55,996 nt of DNA from Phycisphaerae bacterium (GTDB taxonomy: Bacteria; Planctomycetota; Phycisphaerae; SM23-33): NCBI GenBank assembly GCA_011050235.1, contig DRGC01000063.1, forward strand, positions 1 through 55,996, given 5' to 3'. The position numbers were made by a program, and so were the translations under genes. This document shows, piece after piece, positions 9,077 through 19,463 of this stretch. Numbering within the stretch: position 1 is the first letter of the stretch; every line of letters begins with the position of its first letter. The notes under the pieces were generated by a model. That model did no database searches and was not told the DNA's origin. It saw only the letters and a program-made list of their open reading frames with translations.

Positions 9077-10171
9077 TCAGTCACCAAAGCTCGTGCCGAC
9101 GGCCCGCGCCGCCTGAAGGGCCGGACAATCCGGCGGAACGGTGCGGACTTTGTCGGCTACCTCGGCCAGTTCCACCGAATCGAACCGTCCTTCCCGCTGA
9201 ACGACGAGACGGCCGAACTGCCCGGCCTCGAGCAACTCGAAGGCGTGATGGCCGAACATCGTCGCCAGGATGCGGTCAAACGCCGTCGGCGTGCCGCCCC
9301 GCTGCACGTGGCCGAGAACGATGGCCCGGCTGTCCAGGTCGGTCATCTGCTCGATCCGGTCGGCGACATACTTGGCGACGCCGCCGAGGCGGATCGGATC
9401 GGGCGAATCCTCGACGACGTGGTCGACGATCGCCTCGCCGCCGACGGGCATGGCCCCTTCGCCGGCTGCAATGATGGTGAAACCTTTCCCGACGTCGCGA
9501 CGCTCAATGCATCGCCGGGCGACCTTCTCCAGGTCGAAGGGGATCTCGGGGATGAGGATCACGTCGGCGCCGCTGGCCAGTCCGGCGTGCAGCGCCAGCC
9601 AGCCCGCATAGCGGCCCATCAGCTCGACGACCATCACACGGTGATGACTGGCGGCGGTCGTATGGATCTTGTCCAGCGCATCGGTGGCGGTCGCGACGGC
9701 CGTGTCGTGGCCGAAGGTGACGTCCGTGCCCCACAGGTCGTTGTCGATGGTCTTGGGCACGCCGATGATCTTCACGCCGCGATCCGTCAGCGTGTGGGCC
9801 CCGCTCATGGTGCCGTCGCCGCCGATGACGACCAGCGCGTCGAGTTTCGCCTGGTGATAGTGCTCGACGACCTGGTCGCGCACGTCGTGGTAGACCCAGC
9901 GGTCGCCCTCGCGGACGGCGTAGCGAGAGGGATTGGCCTTGTTGCACGAGCCGAGGATCGTTCCGCCCAGTGTGAGAATGTTGCTGACATCGCGCCACCC
10001 CAGCGGCTGCAGGCGGTTCTCGATCAGGCCCAGATAGCCGTCGGCGATGCCGATCACCTCCAGCCCGCCGTTCATCGCCGACTTGGCCACCGCGCGGATC
10101 ACGGCGTTGAGGCCGGGGCAATCGCCCCCGCCGGTCAGGATTCCAATGCGTTTGATCGTTTCGGCGCCCAT
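9077..10171 (-). CDS. pfkA: 6-phosphofructokinase
   Basis: The 364-residue cytosolic enzyme phosphorylates fructose 6-phosphate in glycolysis. It starts with the nucleotide loop 'GILTGGGDCPGLNAVI', and has 'IGGDGTMSGA' (117-120 is GGDG), 'GVPKTIDNDL' with the catalytic Asp at 143, and 'VELMGRYAGWLAL'. In this family Gly in GGDG favours ATP whereas Asp (GGDD) favours pyrophosphate; a Lys before TIDND (here Lys140) is common in pyrophosphate enzymes. The protein therefore has the ATP-type residue at one discriminating site and the pyrophosphate-type residue at the other. AAGGAG lies just upstream of the ATG. The divergent promoter region with the PilZ gene lies at about 10219. Confidence 0.93.
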   Translation of the reverse strand: MGAETIKRIGILTGGGDCPGLNAVIRAVAKSAMNGGLEVIGIADGYLGLIENRLQPLGWRDVSNILTLGGTILGSCNKANPSRYAVREGDRWVYHDVRDQVVEHYHQAKLDALVVIGGDGTMSGAHTLTDRGVKIIGVPKTIDNDLWGTDVTFGHDTAVATATDALDKIHTTAASHHRVMVVELMGRYAGWLALHAGLASGADVILIPEIPFDLEKVARRCIERRDVGKGFTIIAAGEGAMPVGGEAIVDHVVEDSPDPIRLGGVAKYVADRIEQMTDLDSRAIVLGHVQRGGTPTAFDRILATMFGHHAFELLEAGQFGRLVVQREGRFDSVELAEVADKVRTVPPDCPALQAARAVGTSFGD

Positions 10172-10218
10172 GGGGCAGCTCCTTCAATTCGTTCGTTCAA
10201 AACCGCAGCGTCGGCGGG

Positions 10219-10227
10219 TACTATAAT
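10219..10227. promoter_or_regulatory. overlapping divergent -10 boxes for pfkA and the PilZ gene
   Basis: On the plus strand TATAAT (10222-10227) lies 47 bases before the PilZ ATG. On the minus strand TATAGT (10224-10219) lies 48 bases before the pfkA ATG. The two boxes share bases, so the two directions may compete. I see no convincing -35 for either. Confidence 0.45.
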
Positions 10228-10273
10228 CCATTCGAGCCGTTTTTCCGATACCCCGGATAGCGGACCTGCGAGC

Positions 10274-10606
10274 ATGGTTTCTCCGTCGCCGACAGAACGC
10301 CGCGCACACGAGCGACACGTCGCTACATCCAGCGTCGAGCTGGACCACACGCCGTCGCATCGGCAGTTCCCAGCGCGCTGTCGCAACATCTCGCGCGGCG
10401 GCATGCTGCTGGCCGTGCCGGCGCTGACCCCCGTTCGCAAAGGCCAAACCATCCACGTCTGCATCGACAGCCTGCCCCAGCCGAACCTGGCGGACCTGGC
10501 CTCTCGCCGGTTGCAGGCAACGGTCACGCGCGTCGACCGCGACGAGCTGCTATCGACGGGCCAGTTGGCCGTGGGCGTGCAGTTCGCCGCCCCGGCGTCC
10601 TCGTAG
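10274..10606 (+). CDS. PilZ domain protein, single domain
   Basis: The 110-residue product is almost entirely one PilZ domain, the small beta-barrel that usually binds cyclic di-GMP. It has the arginine motif near the N terminus ('ERRAHERH', residues 7-14) and the second motif 'NISRGGM' (about 39-45), matching RxxxR and N/DxSxxG. The end 'TGQLAVGVQF' is the last strand of the barrel. The longer in-frame extension upstream crosses the pfkA promoter and is a shadow of that gene, so the ATG at 10274 is used. With no partner domain it may act as an adaptor; its target is not evident. Confidence 0.85.
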   Translation: MVSPSPTERRAHERHVATSSVELDHTPSHRQFPARCRNISRGGMLLAVPALTPVRKGQTIHVCIDSLPQPNLADLASRRLQATVTRVDRDELLSTGQLAVGVQFAAPASS

Positions 10607-10626
10607 GCCTATCCCCCTCAGCCGCC

Positions 10627-11748
10627 TTACTTGACGTAGACGGCCTCCTTGCCAGTGGCCGGACGGGTGGGATGGGGCGGGCCCGAAGGGAATGCATAGG
10701 TCCGGAGCGTTCGGCGGATGCTGGCGTATTGGGCCTGCCAAGCCCCCTTGCTGTAGCCGCCGCCCAACACCATGACAACCGGCAGGCCGCGCCGAACGCA
10801 TTCGTCGATGACCATCGCATCACGTGCGACGAGCCCCTCGTCCGTCATGGCCACCGACGCCAACGGGTCGCTGGCCAGCACGTCACAGCCAGCCTGCAGG
10901 AACACGATGTCCGGCCGAGCCCTGTCGATGACGGCGGGCAGGTGTTTGCCCAACAGGCTCAGGTAGGTCCGGTCGTCCGTCCCCCCGGCCAGTTCGACGT
11001 CCAGATCGCTGGTCGCCTTGGGGACCGGGTAGATGTTCCCCTGATGCATCGAGAACGTGAACACCTCGTCATCGCCCCCAAAGATCTCGGCCGTGCCGTT
11101 GCCTTGATGGACGTCCAGATCGACAACGAGCGCCCGGCGAATGAGGCCCTCTCGTCGCAGGACACGAATGGCGATGGCCAAGTCGGCGTAGATGTTGAAG
11201 CCCTCGCCGTGATCGGGCATGGCGTGGTGGTAGCCGCCGGCGAGATTCACCGCGATCCCGTACCGCAGGGCCAATCGGCCGGCCTCGATCGTGCCGCCGG
11301 TGGCATAGCGAAAAGCGTGCAGAATGCCTGCATCGATCAGGAAAGCCGGGGCCTTGCCGATCAAAGGCATCTCGAGATAGCGGGCGACCGTGTCCGAGTT
11401 GCCGAGGCTGGCGAGAAACTCATCCGTGTGGACGAGCAGGACCTGCTCATCGGTTACGGCCTCGGGGACGAACACGTCTGCGGGCAGGATGTATCCGTCG
11501 GTGTTGAGCGCCAGGAAGATCTTCGCGTACTTGCGGATGTCGAACGGATGAAGCCGCTCCGCGCCGCCCATGTTGATCTGGTAGTGTTTCGAGTAGACCA
11601 AAGCGACCCGGCCGCCAAGCGCTCGCCCGGTTCGCGGCTGCTTGGTAGCCCGAAACGATCTGGGTGGGATGCATCCGCTCCTGAGCACAACACCACACAC
11701 CAACACCCCCAGACCGGCCAATATGATGAGTTTGCGTTGTCGGCTCAT
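10627..11748 (-). CDS. histone-deacetylase-like amidohydrolase with N-terminal membrane anchor
   Basis: The 373-residue product belongs to the arginase/deacetylase fold family that includes histone deacetylases, acetylpolyamine amidohydrolases and AcuC. The catalytic core is complete: tandem histidines in 'GGYHHAMPDHGEGF' (174-175), zinc ligands in 'DLDVHQGNGT' (Asp212, His214), a further Asp in 'QAGCDVLASDPL', and the tyrosine of 'GGGYSKG'. Unusually, residues 5-23 ('LIILAGLGVLVCGVVL') form a hydrophobic segment after a basic start, so the enzyme is probably membrane-anchored with its catalytic domain outside the cytoplasm. The ATG at 11748 follows 'GGTGGG'; a GTG at 11766 would add six residues. 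Its substrate is unknown. Confidence 0.85.
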   Translation of the reverse strand: MSRQRKLIILAGLGVLVCGVVLRSGCIPPRSFRATKQPRTGRALGGRVALVYSKHYQINMGGAERLHPFDIRKYAKIFLALNTDGYILPADVFVPEAVTDEQVLLVHTDEFLASLGNSDTVARYLEMPLIGKAPAFLIDAGILHAFRYATGGTIEAGRLALRYGIAVNLAGGYHHAMPDHGEGFNIYADLAIAIRVLRREGLIRRALVVDLDVHQGNGTAEIFGGDDEVFTFSMHQGNIYPVPKATSDLDVELAGGTDDRTYLSLLGKHLPAVIDRARPDIVFLQAGCDVLASDPLASVAMTDEGLVARDAMVIDECVRRGLPVVMVLGGGYSKGAWQAQYASIRRTLRTYAFPSGPPHPTRPATGKEAVYVK

Positions 11749-11846
11749 TGCCCACCAGATGCCCACGTTGTGGGCTTCCTTCCGTCGGCAACAGCATATC
11801 TTGTCTTCATGCGAGCAGGCAAGGTCCGAGATGACGGCTCAATGGG

Positions 11847-11852
11847 TATAAT
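11847..11852 (+). promoter_or_regulatory. -10 box of uvrC, probably giving a leaderless mRNA
   Basis: A perfect TATAAT ends seven bases before the GTG start of uvrC. A transcript would start at or next to the start codon, and there is no Shine-Dalgarno sequence. No clear -35 is seen. Confidence 0.5.
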
Positions 11853-11858
11853 GGCGGC

Positions 11859-13235
11859 GTGACCAAGCGTGCGGGCATCCTGGCTGACCTTCGGGAGAAG
11901 ATCGGCGATCTGCCGGCGACGCCCGGGGTGTACCTGTTCAAGGACGCCAAGGGCGTCGTGCTCTACATCGGCAAGGCCAAGACCCTTCGCTCGCGCGTGG
12001 CCAGCTATTTTCAGCCCAGCGCCGATCTGGCCGCCACCCGCGGGCCCGAGATTCAGCGTATGATCGAACGGCTGGTCGTCGACGTCGACGCGCTCGAATG
12101 TGACAGCGAGGTCGACGCCCTGCTGCACGAGAGCCGGCTGATCAAGGACATTCAGCCGCGGTTCAACGAAAAGCAGAAGGACGACAAGTCCTTCCCTTAC
12201 CTTCAGATAACAACCCGCGAGGATTTCCCCCGCGTCACGATCACGCGCCAGCCGCAGACCAAGGGCGTTCGGCTGTTCGGGCCCTTTGTCTCGCCGATGG
12301 AGTTGCGGGCGGCCCTGCCGTTGATGCAGCGCGTGTTCAAGTTTCGCACGTGCAAGCTGGACATCGACGCCGCCGATGAGGCCCGCCGCCACTTCCGCCC
12401 GTGCATTCTCTACAGCATCAAACAATGCACCGCGCCGTGTGCGGCCAGGATCGGCAAGGACGACTACGCCGAGCGGATCGCCGACCTGACGGCGTTTCTC
12501 AACTCCAAGGCGTCGAAGGTGCGACGCCGCCTGACAGCCGAGATGAACGAGGCGGCCAAGAAGCTCGAGTTCGAGCGGGCGGCGGCCCTGCGCGACGAAC
12601 TCAACGCGATGGAGGGGCTGCAGCGCCGCGGGCTGGCCAGCCAGCACGTCCAGCCGGAGGTGTTCTACGTGGACCCCGCCGAAGGGCTGGCGGCCCTGGC
12701 GACGGTGCTGTCGCTGTCGGGGCCGGTGCGAACGGTCGAGGGAGTGGACATCGCGCATCTCGACGGCGGCGAAATGTGCGGGGCGCTGGTGACGTTCATT
12801 GACGGCAAGCCGTTCAAGAGCGGCTACCGGCGATACAAGATCAAGACGGTCGAAGGCAACGACGACTTCGCCTGCATCCGCGAGGTCGTCTGGCGGCGGT
12901 ACAAATACGCGGGGATGAACGAGGGATTGTTCCCCGACGTGATCCTGATCGACGGCGGCAAGGGCCAACTGTCCGCAGCCTACAGCGCGTTCGACGAGAT
13001 GGCGTTCCCGCCGCCCATGTTGGTATCTCTGGCCAAGAAGAACGAGGAATTGTTCGTTCATGGCCAACCCAATGCGATCCGGCTGTCACGACACGACGCA
13101 GCCCTTCGGCTGCTGCAATCGGTCCGGGACGAAGCCCACCGGTTCGCCCAGCACTACCATCACATCCTGCGCCGCCGGGCTACGCTGGACACCGAGCCGA
13201 CCAAGCCCCCGCGCCGCCGATCGAAAAAGCCCTGA
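11859..13235 (+). CDS. uvrC: UvrC-like excinuclease subunit without the C-terminal HhH domain
   Basis: UvrC makes both incisions beside a DNA lesion in nucleotide excision repair. This 458-residue version has the N-terminal GIY-YIG nuclease ('GVYLF' at 23-27, 'LYIGKA' at 35-40), four cysteines at 165, 182, 190 and 194 matching the iron-sulfur-cluster region, a UVR helical hairpin at about 220-252 ('AAKKLEFERAAALRDEL'), and the RNase H-like nuclease with 'GVDIAHLDGGEMCG', 'LIDGGKGQL' and 'DEAHRFA'. Typical UvrC proteins are about 600 residues and end in two helix-hairpin-helix motifs; here the sequence ends in a short basic tail ('KPPRRRSKKP') instead. The start is GTG. Confidence 0.9.
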   Translation: MTKRAGILADLREKIGDLPATPGVYLFKDAKGVVLYIGKAKTLRSRVASYFQPSADLAATRGPEIQRMIERLVVDVDALECDSEVDALLHESRLIKDIQPRFNEKQKDDKSFPYLQITTREDFPRVTITRQPQTKGVRLFGPFVSPMELRAALPLMQRVFKFRTCKLDIDAADEARRHFRPCILYSIKQCTAPCAARIGKDDYAERIADLTAFLNSKASKVRRRLTAEMNEAAKKLEFERAAALRDELNAMEGLQRRGLASQHVQPEVFYVDPAEGLAALATVLSLSGPVRTVEGVDIAHLDGGEMCGALVTFIDGKPFKSGYRRYKIKTVEGNDDFACIREVVWRRYKYAGMNEGLFPDVILIDGGKGQLSAAYSAFDEMAFPPPMLVSLAKKNEELFVHGQPNAIRLSRHDAALRLLQSVRDEAHRFAQHYHHILRRRATLDTEPTKPPRRRSKKP

Positions 13236-13265
13236 CCCCCTCCCCCGTCATCGGTCGATCGATTG

Positions 13266-15158
13266 TCATCGACCTTTCTGCGCCGGCTGATTCAGGCTCG
13301 ACGGCCGCGGGAACGCTCGGTCAAAATCGTAGCCGTAGCGCTCGCACTCAGCGCGAAGGTTGCGGGCGATCGAATCGTAGATCGCCGCCTGCAGGCCGGG
13401 CAGGACGTTTTCGATCTCGTTGTACAGCCGCGAGCGCTCAGCCAGAGATAGATCCACGCCCACGATCTGCGGGCGGATCAACAGCTCGCGGACGCGCTCG
13501 GCCACGATGAGTTCGAACCTCGCCAGTTGGATCCTCTTCTGTGCGCGCTGTTGATATGTCCGATAGACCGTGTTCAACGCGTAACCGTAGCTCTCGCGGA
13601 ACGCCGTCCGCCGCTCGGTCGCCAGGTGCGTCAAGGCGGCCATCACGGCTGCGTTGACCTGACTTCGGGCGACGTCGGGGGTGAGCTTGCCGGGCTGATT
13701 GAGTTCGAAGATGACGAACTCCTCGACATCCGCGACGACCCACTCCGGACCGGCCGGCTTGTAGGTGTCTCTCATCCAATCGTACAACTTCTGCGCCTCG
13801 CTACGGCGATAGCCGACGTACAGCATCGGAATGACGTCTTTGAGGAAGCTCATGTGGCCGTTCCGGAAGATATTGTCCTGGAACGCCCGCGGGTCGTTCT
13901 GCCGGCCCGCCACGGCGATCAGATCCTCGACCGAACGGACATACTCATCCTGTGTCGCCATGACGTAGCGGAAGTCGGACAGATACTGAAGCCACGGGGC
14001 ATCCGGGTCGTCGGGGTTGTCCAGATAGACCAGCCGCCCTCCCCAGATCAACATCCGCAGGCAGAACATCGCGATCCGCTCGGTATTGATGGTCGTGATG
14101 TCGTCGAGCCCTTTCGCCTCGGAGATGTGGATGCCGTAGGTGATCCAGTACAGTCCGTGCGGCCAGACGATGCGCCAGTCGAAGGGAGCGTTGTATCGCT
14201 CCATCAGGTCCAGCATCCACTGCGGGTCCATCTTGTAGTGGTTCCACAGAATCTGGGCCCGCACGAACGCCAGCATTTTGCCGCGGGCGACGGCGTGCTT
14301 GGGGTCGTTGATCAACTCCGACAGGTCTCGATCCTCTCGAAGCGACAGCTTCGGCGGCGCCGTCCGGACCGAGGCGACGCTGCTGTCGAGGCTCAAGCGG
14401 TTGTAGGCCGCCAGCAGCGAGGCATCGATATGGACGTCGTGGTCGGCCAGCAGCTCGGCGTAGGCCATCACGGCCGGGTCTTCTCGCAGCTTGTCGTGCT
14501 GGTCCGGCTGAATGTCCCACTCGCCCTGGCGGGTGGTTGTCTTGTCCAGCGGGGCCTCAGCGATAGGCCGAAACGCGGCGATGACCTCCGCGGTTGTTCC
14601 GAACCCGGGCGCGCCCAGCAGGTGCTGCATCTCGGAGGCCCAGCGCCGCTTGTAATAGACGTGCATGTCGTCGAGCGACTGGCCCATTTTGAAAAAGAAG
14701 ATCCACCCCAACTCCTTGTACAACAGCAGGGCCTTGCGGTTGTGCGGGATGGCCTCGTCTCGCAGCAGCGTCAGGCCCTGATGAACCCAGTGCCATCGCT
14801 CCTCGTTCGTGTGGGTCGTCACAGAGATGTTCCAGGCCATGTTCCAGGCATGGAACGCCCAGACCCCGGGGAAGGAGGGCATCAGTTGACAAGCCAACGA
14901 CGCCAATTGTCGCGCGTCGTAGTGTCGGCCCGCCTGGTGCTGCTGCTGTGACCGCATCCAGACGTAGTTGAACGCCAGCGCCCGCAGCCCGCCGGGCAGG
15001 AGCCTGATCGTCGCCATGTCGACCTGTCCGGCCGAGGCGATGTACAAGTCGTGCTCGCCGCCCAGCCGGTCGAGACTAGGCTGGAGCATGCCGCCGCCAA
15101 CCAACAGGCCGGCCGCAACGATCAGCCAAACGATCTGTCGAACTCGAAGCGACTGCAT
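13266..15158 (-). CDS. unrecognised membrane-anchored alpha-helical protein, last gene of the SPFH/ABC run
   Basis: I do not recognise a named family. The 630-residue product has one N-terminal membrane helix (about 7-26, 'IVWLIVAAGLLVGGGML') and then a long, mostly helical soluble part rich in Trp, Tyr and His ('AFHAWNMAWNISV', 'LLLYKELGWIFFFKMGQS'). Segments such as 'YDARQLASLACQLMPSFPGVW' resemble TPR-like repeats but are poorly conserved. A later stretch reads 'RRSEAQKLYDWMRDTYKP'. The soluble part probably lies outside the cytoplasm. It starts 24 bases after the ABC permease with AGGAT before the ATG, so it is probably cotranscribed and may work with the exporter. Confidence 0.75.
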   Translation of the reverse strand: MQSLRVRQIVWLIVAAGLLVGGGMLQPSLDRLGGEHDLYIASAGQVDMATIRLLPGGLRALAFNYVWMRSQQQHQAGRHYDARQLASLACQLMPSFPGVWAFHAWNMAWNISVTTHTNEERWHWVHQGLTLLRDEAIPHNRKALLLYKELGWIFFFKMGQSLDDMHVYYKRRWASEMQHLLGAPGFGTTAEVIAAFRPIAEAPLDKTTTRQGEWDIQPDQHDKLREDPAVMAYAELLADHDVHIDASLLAAYNRLSLDSSVASVRTAPPKLSLREDRDLSELINDPKHAVARGKMLAFVRAQILWNHYKMDPQWMLDLMERYNAPFDWRIVWPHGLYWITYGIHISEAKGLDDITTINTERIAMFCLRMLIWGGRLVYLDNPDDPDAPWLQYLSDFRYVMATQDEYVRSVEDLIAVAGRQNDPRAFQDNIFRNGHMSFLKDVIPMLYVGYRRSEAQKLYDWMRDTYKPAGPEWVVADVEEFVIFELNQPGKLTPDVARSQVNAAVMAALTHLATERRTAFRESYGYALNTVYRTYQQRAQKRIQLARFELIVAERVRELLIRPQIVGVDLSLAERSRLYNEIENVLPGLQAAIYDSIARNLRAECERYGYDFDRAFPRPSSLNQPAQKGR

Positions 15159-15182
15159 CGTGTCATCCTATGCCGCGGGGCC

Positions 15183-16852
15183 TCAGGTCTGCACACGGGC
15201 CAACTCCCGCCGCCGGAAAATCATACACCCAACCGCCAACGCCAGACTCGTGCGGATCAGCACAGTCCACAAGACAGTCTTGCCCACGAACCGCCACGGA
15301 ATGGCCATGCCGTCCACGAACCACGGGCCGGGGGCGGTGCTCTCGAAGTCCGGCAACAGCGCGCCCATCACGTGGACGATGTAGTAACTGACAATCAGCG
15401 GCCCGGGCAGGAATTCCGGATTGACCGCGTCGCGAAGAAACGTCCCCGCCACGCTGAACGGCAGGAGCGAAAACACCAGCATGCACCCCACCGGGAAAAC
15501 CAGAAAGCTTCCCGCCAGCACACCCACCGCCGCCAGGTACGCCAACTGCGCCATCAGCAGCACGGCGCCGCGGAGGAAGTTCCACCCGAAGCTGCCCACG
15601 CGAAACAGGATCGCCACGTCCTCCGGCAGGATCCGCACGGTATACCATTCGCCCGTCCGCCGGTGCGGCTGGCTGAGGAACGTCACCGTCGTTCGCCCAT
15701 CGTCGCTGACGACCCAGGCGGGAATCGTCATCGTCGCCGGGCTTCGGTTCAGGTCGTGTCGCGGCACCAGAAGCTGAGCGGCCGTGCCGGTGGCCTCGAA
15801 CCGCCACAGGCTCGTGATCTGCCGGTCGCTGGTCCGCTGCGACAGCTCGGCCTTGTAGGTCAGTTGGATCGTCGGCTCGGCCGTCACCGACACACTGCCG
15901 TCAGCGGCGAGCCGTTGGATCGCCGGCTTGAGCATGTCCTCCAGCATCATGGACACTTCCACGACGTCGTCGCGGATGGTGATGACCGTGCCTTCCACGT
16001 CGTTGAGGCGAACAGGCCCGCCATAGACCAGGCGTCCCTGCACGGCCGGCGGGGCCTGGATCCACAGACGGCTGGACTCGTTGTCCACGCGAATGACCCG
16101 CCCGGCGCCCGTCACCGACCGGCCGCGATGGTCAATACCCTCGAACCGCCACGTCTTGGACTCGCGCGGCTTGATCGCGAACAGCTTGCCGGTGATGTTT
16201 TCGCGGACCTCGGCGATCAGCAATTCCTGAGCCTCGGCCTCGTCGCCGCCCGTGCGGGCCTTGAAGGCCTCCAACGCATCGGCGTACTGGCCCGTTCGCT
16301 GCATCTCCGCGATCCTGTCGGCGATCTTCTCTTGGACGTTCTCCGAGGCCGGGCCGACCCTCGTCCGCGCGGTGAACACCTGGGTTTCGACGGCGACACG
16401 GTCCTGCGGGTTGGCCTCCGGCGAGATCGCTCCCGAGCGAAGGTATTGGGCCAGCGCAAAGACCCCCGCCGCTGCGACCGCCAGCAGGCCCGCGCTGAGA
16501 ATGCACACGCCCAGCCAACGGCCAAGGATGTACTGCCATCGCGCGAGCGGCTTGGCGATGACGCCGTAGATCTGCCGTGTGCGAATGTCCTCGCTGACCA
16601 CCCAGATCGACAGGAACACCGTCAGAACGCTCAGCACCACCGACAGCATCGCCATCGAATACGACAGGAAAGTCTTCGACCGACCCGCCAGCGTGCCGTC
16701 GCCGCTGATGGCGAACGGCATCGCTCCCAGCAGCAGGCCGAGGATCACAATCGTCGCCCCTACGACCTTCATCCGAAGACACTGCACCACCGTGTGTCGA
16801 GCGACCGAGGTAAGCCCTCCCAGCGCGGTCGACACACCGGACGGGCCGGCCA

Positions 16853-16856
<4 letters not shown>
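15183..16856 (-). CDS. ABC-2-type exporter permease with large extracytoplasmic domain
   Basis: The 557-residue membrane protein has two membrane helices near the N terminus (about 30-50 and 60-85), a third near 115-135, a long soluble region (about 140-430), and further helices at 430-510 ('GAVLLMAQLAYLAAVGVLAGSFLVFPVG') and at the C terminus. The motif 'EDIRTRQIYGVIAKPLARWQYILGRWLGV' is typical of ABC-2 permeases. The soluble region contains beta-rich stretches ('RLVYGGPVRLNDVEGTVITIRDDV'). Its ATG overlaps the stop of the ATPase gene by four bases (ATGA), so the two are coupled subunits of one transporter. Transported substrate unknown. Confidence 0.85.
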
Positions 16857-18070
<1,214 letters not shown>

Positions 18071-18079
18071 ATCCGGCGG

Positions 18080-19438
18080 TTACGGCGGCGAGCCGCCCGC
18101 CGCCTCTTTCAGCAATCCCTCACGAACTTGCTTCACGACGTCCGGGTGGCGGTCGAGCTTGATGACGAGCTTCCCGTCACCCGGCGAGAAATAGTACTTC
18201 TCGATGGTGGCGCTACTCAGGATGGCGTCGCGTGCGTCGGCCCAGAGGCGCTGGATCACGAACTCCCGATTGCGGCGATATTCGGGCAGCAGTTCCCTGA
18301 AGCGCGTCACCCGCCCGTCGAGAGCATCGAGCATGGCGTAGGTCTTGGCCTTGGCGTCATCGATGATGGGGCGGACCTGCCCGGCGATCTGATCGCTGAC
18401 CAGCACACGCTGGATTTCCGCAAGGCGCTTGGCGGCTTGGTCGGTTTGGCCGGCGGCGAGGGCGTCGGCATACAGGGCGATCAGGCCCGGCCCGGCGTCT
18501 TGATCGGATGTGTCGCCGTGATGGCCGTCCCCGCCGGTTTTGCCTACGAGCAGCCAGTATTTGTCGCCGGCGGTCTGGACCAGGACGCTTTTGGCCTCGG
18601 CAATGGCGGCGTTGAGTTGCTTCTCGGCCTCTTGCCGGGCTTTGGTGGCCGCCTCGACCTCCGGCAGAACCCGCAACGGCCAGGTGAACTCCATCGTCAG
18701 CAAGTTGATTTTGATGCCCGTATCCAGATCACTGAGGACGTCCTGGGCGCCCTGGTGGACCACCCCCCAGAACACCTCCTGGTTCCGACGGATGCTCTCA
18801 GCCGTCTGGCCGGCGGCCGTCCGAATGGCCGCCTGGCAGATGACCGACCGCAAGAGGTCCTTCGTCTGGGCGCGATCTTTCAGGTCCAGATCGTTGACGT
18901 TGTATTTGTGGTCGAGCAGCAGGCTTTCATCGGGGTCCATTCCGTTTTCGGACCCAATCTGGTAATTGCACTCGAACCGGACGTGAATGAGATTGCCGTC
19001 TCCCGTCACCAGCGCCCCGTCCCACCCGGGCTGAAGCCCATCGTTGCGGACCTGGCGGTCGATCAGGCGTTCGACGGTCTTGTCCTCGGCGGTTTCAGCC
19101 ATCCAGAAGTCATCGACCCGCAAGTCCTTCGGCGAGATATCGACCACCTCGATGTCGCCGATCGGGAACGGCCAGGCGTAGCACAGCCCTCTGCCGACGA
19201 CGTCCACGATTCGCCCGAAGCGATAGATGATGCCGGCCTGCCCGGGCTTGATCTGGCGGATGCCTGTCAGCAGGAACGCCACAACGATCACGATCATGAT
19301 GACCGTCAACAGGCGAAAGCTCAGGTGCAGCGCGTGGGCGAGGCTCTCGGCGGCCGGGTCGCGCGGGGCGCGGTCCGGCCCCGCCGGGTTGTCCTGGCGG
19401 GCCGTCGTCGCCGAATCGTTGTGTGTCTTGTCAGCCAT
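18080..19438 (-). CDS. SPFH-domain membrane protein, HflK-like
   Basis: The 452-residue protein has a soluble N-terminal segment of about 40 residues, one membrane helix (about 43-62, 'TVIMIVIVVAFLLTGI'), then the SPFH start 'QIKPGQAGIIYRFGRIVDVVGRGLCYAWPFP' and 'EVVDISPKDLRVDDFW'. The later part is helical ('AATKARQEAEKQLNAAIAEAK'), as in HflK, which forms ring-like membrane cages with HflC and modulates FtsH. It is the third of three SPFH genes in a row. It starts 25 bases after the HflC-like gene with GGAG before the ATG. No ftsH gene is in the window. Confidence 0.85.
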   Translation of the reverse strand: MADKTHNDSATTARQDNPAGPDRAPRDPAAESLAHALHLSFRLLTVIMIVIVVAFLLTGIRQIKPGQAGIIYRFGRIVDVVGRGLCYAWPFPIGDIEVVDISPKDLRVDDFWMAETAEDKTVERLIDRQVRNDGLQPGWDGALVTGDGNLIHVRFECNYQIGSENGMDPDESLLLDHKYNVNDLDLKDRAQTKDLLRSVICQAAIRTAAGQTAESIRRNQEVFWGVVHQGAQDVLSDLDTGIKINLLTMEFTWPLRVLPEVEAATKARQEAEKQLNAAIAEAKSVLVQTAGDKYWLLVGKTGGDGHHGDTSDQDAGPGLIALYADALAAGQTDQAAKRLAEIQRVLVSDQIAGQVRPIIDDAKAKTYAMLDALDGRVTRFRELLPEYRRNREFVIQRLWADARDAILSSATIEKYYFSPGDGKLVIKLDRHPDVVKQVREGLLKEAAGGSPP

Positions 19439-19463
19439 GCTGCGGTCTCCGTCGACTGGACGT

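Noticed and set aside
8189-10273. Long plus-strand open frame leading into the PilZ gene
   Set aside because: It is antisense to the dacB-like gene and pfkA, both well supported by motifs. Only the part from 10274 is a real gene.
13236-13265. Possible terminator between uvrC and the convergent gene
   Set aside because: The gap of 30 bases has only a short palindrome around TCGATCGA and no T-run.
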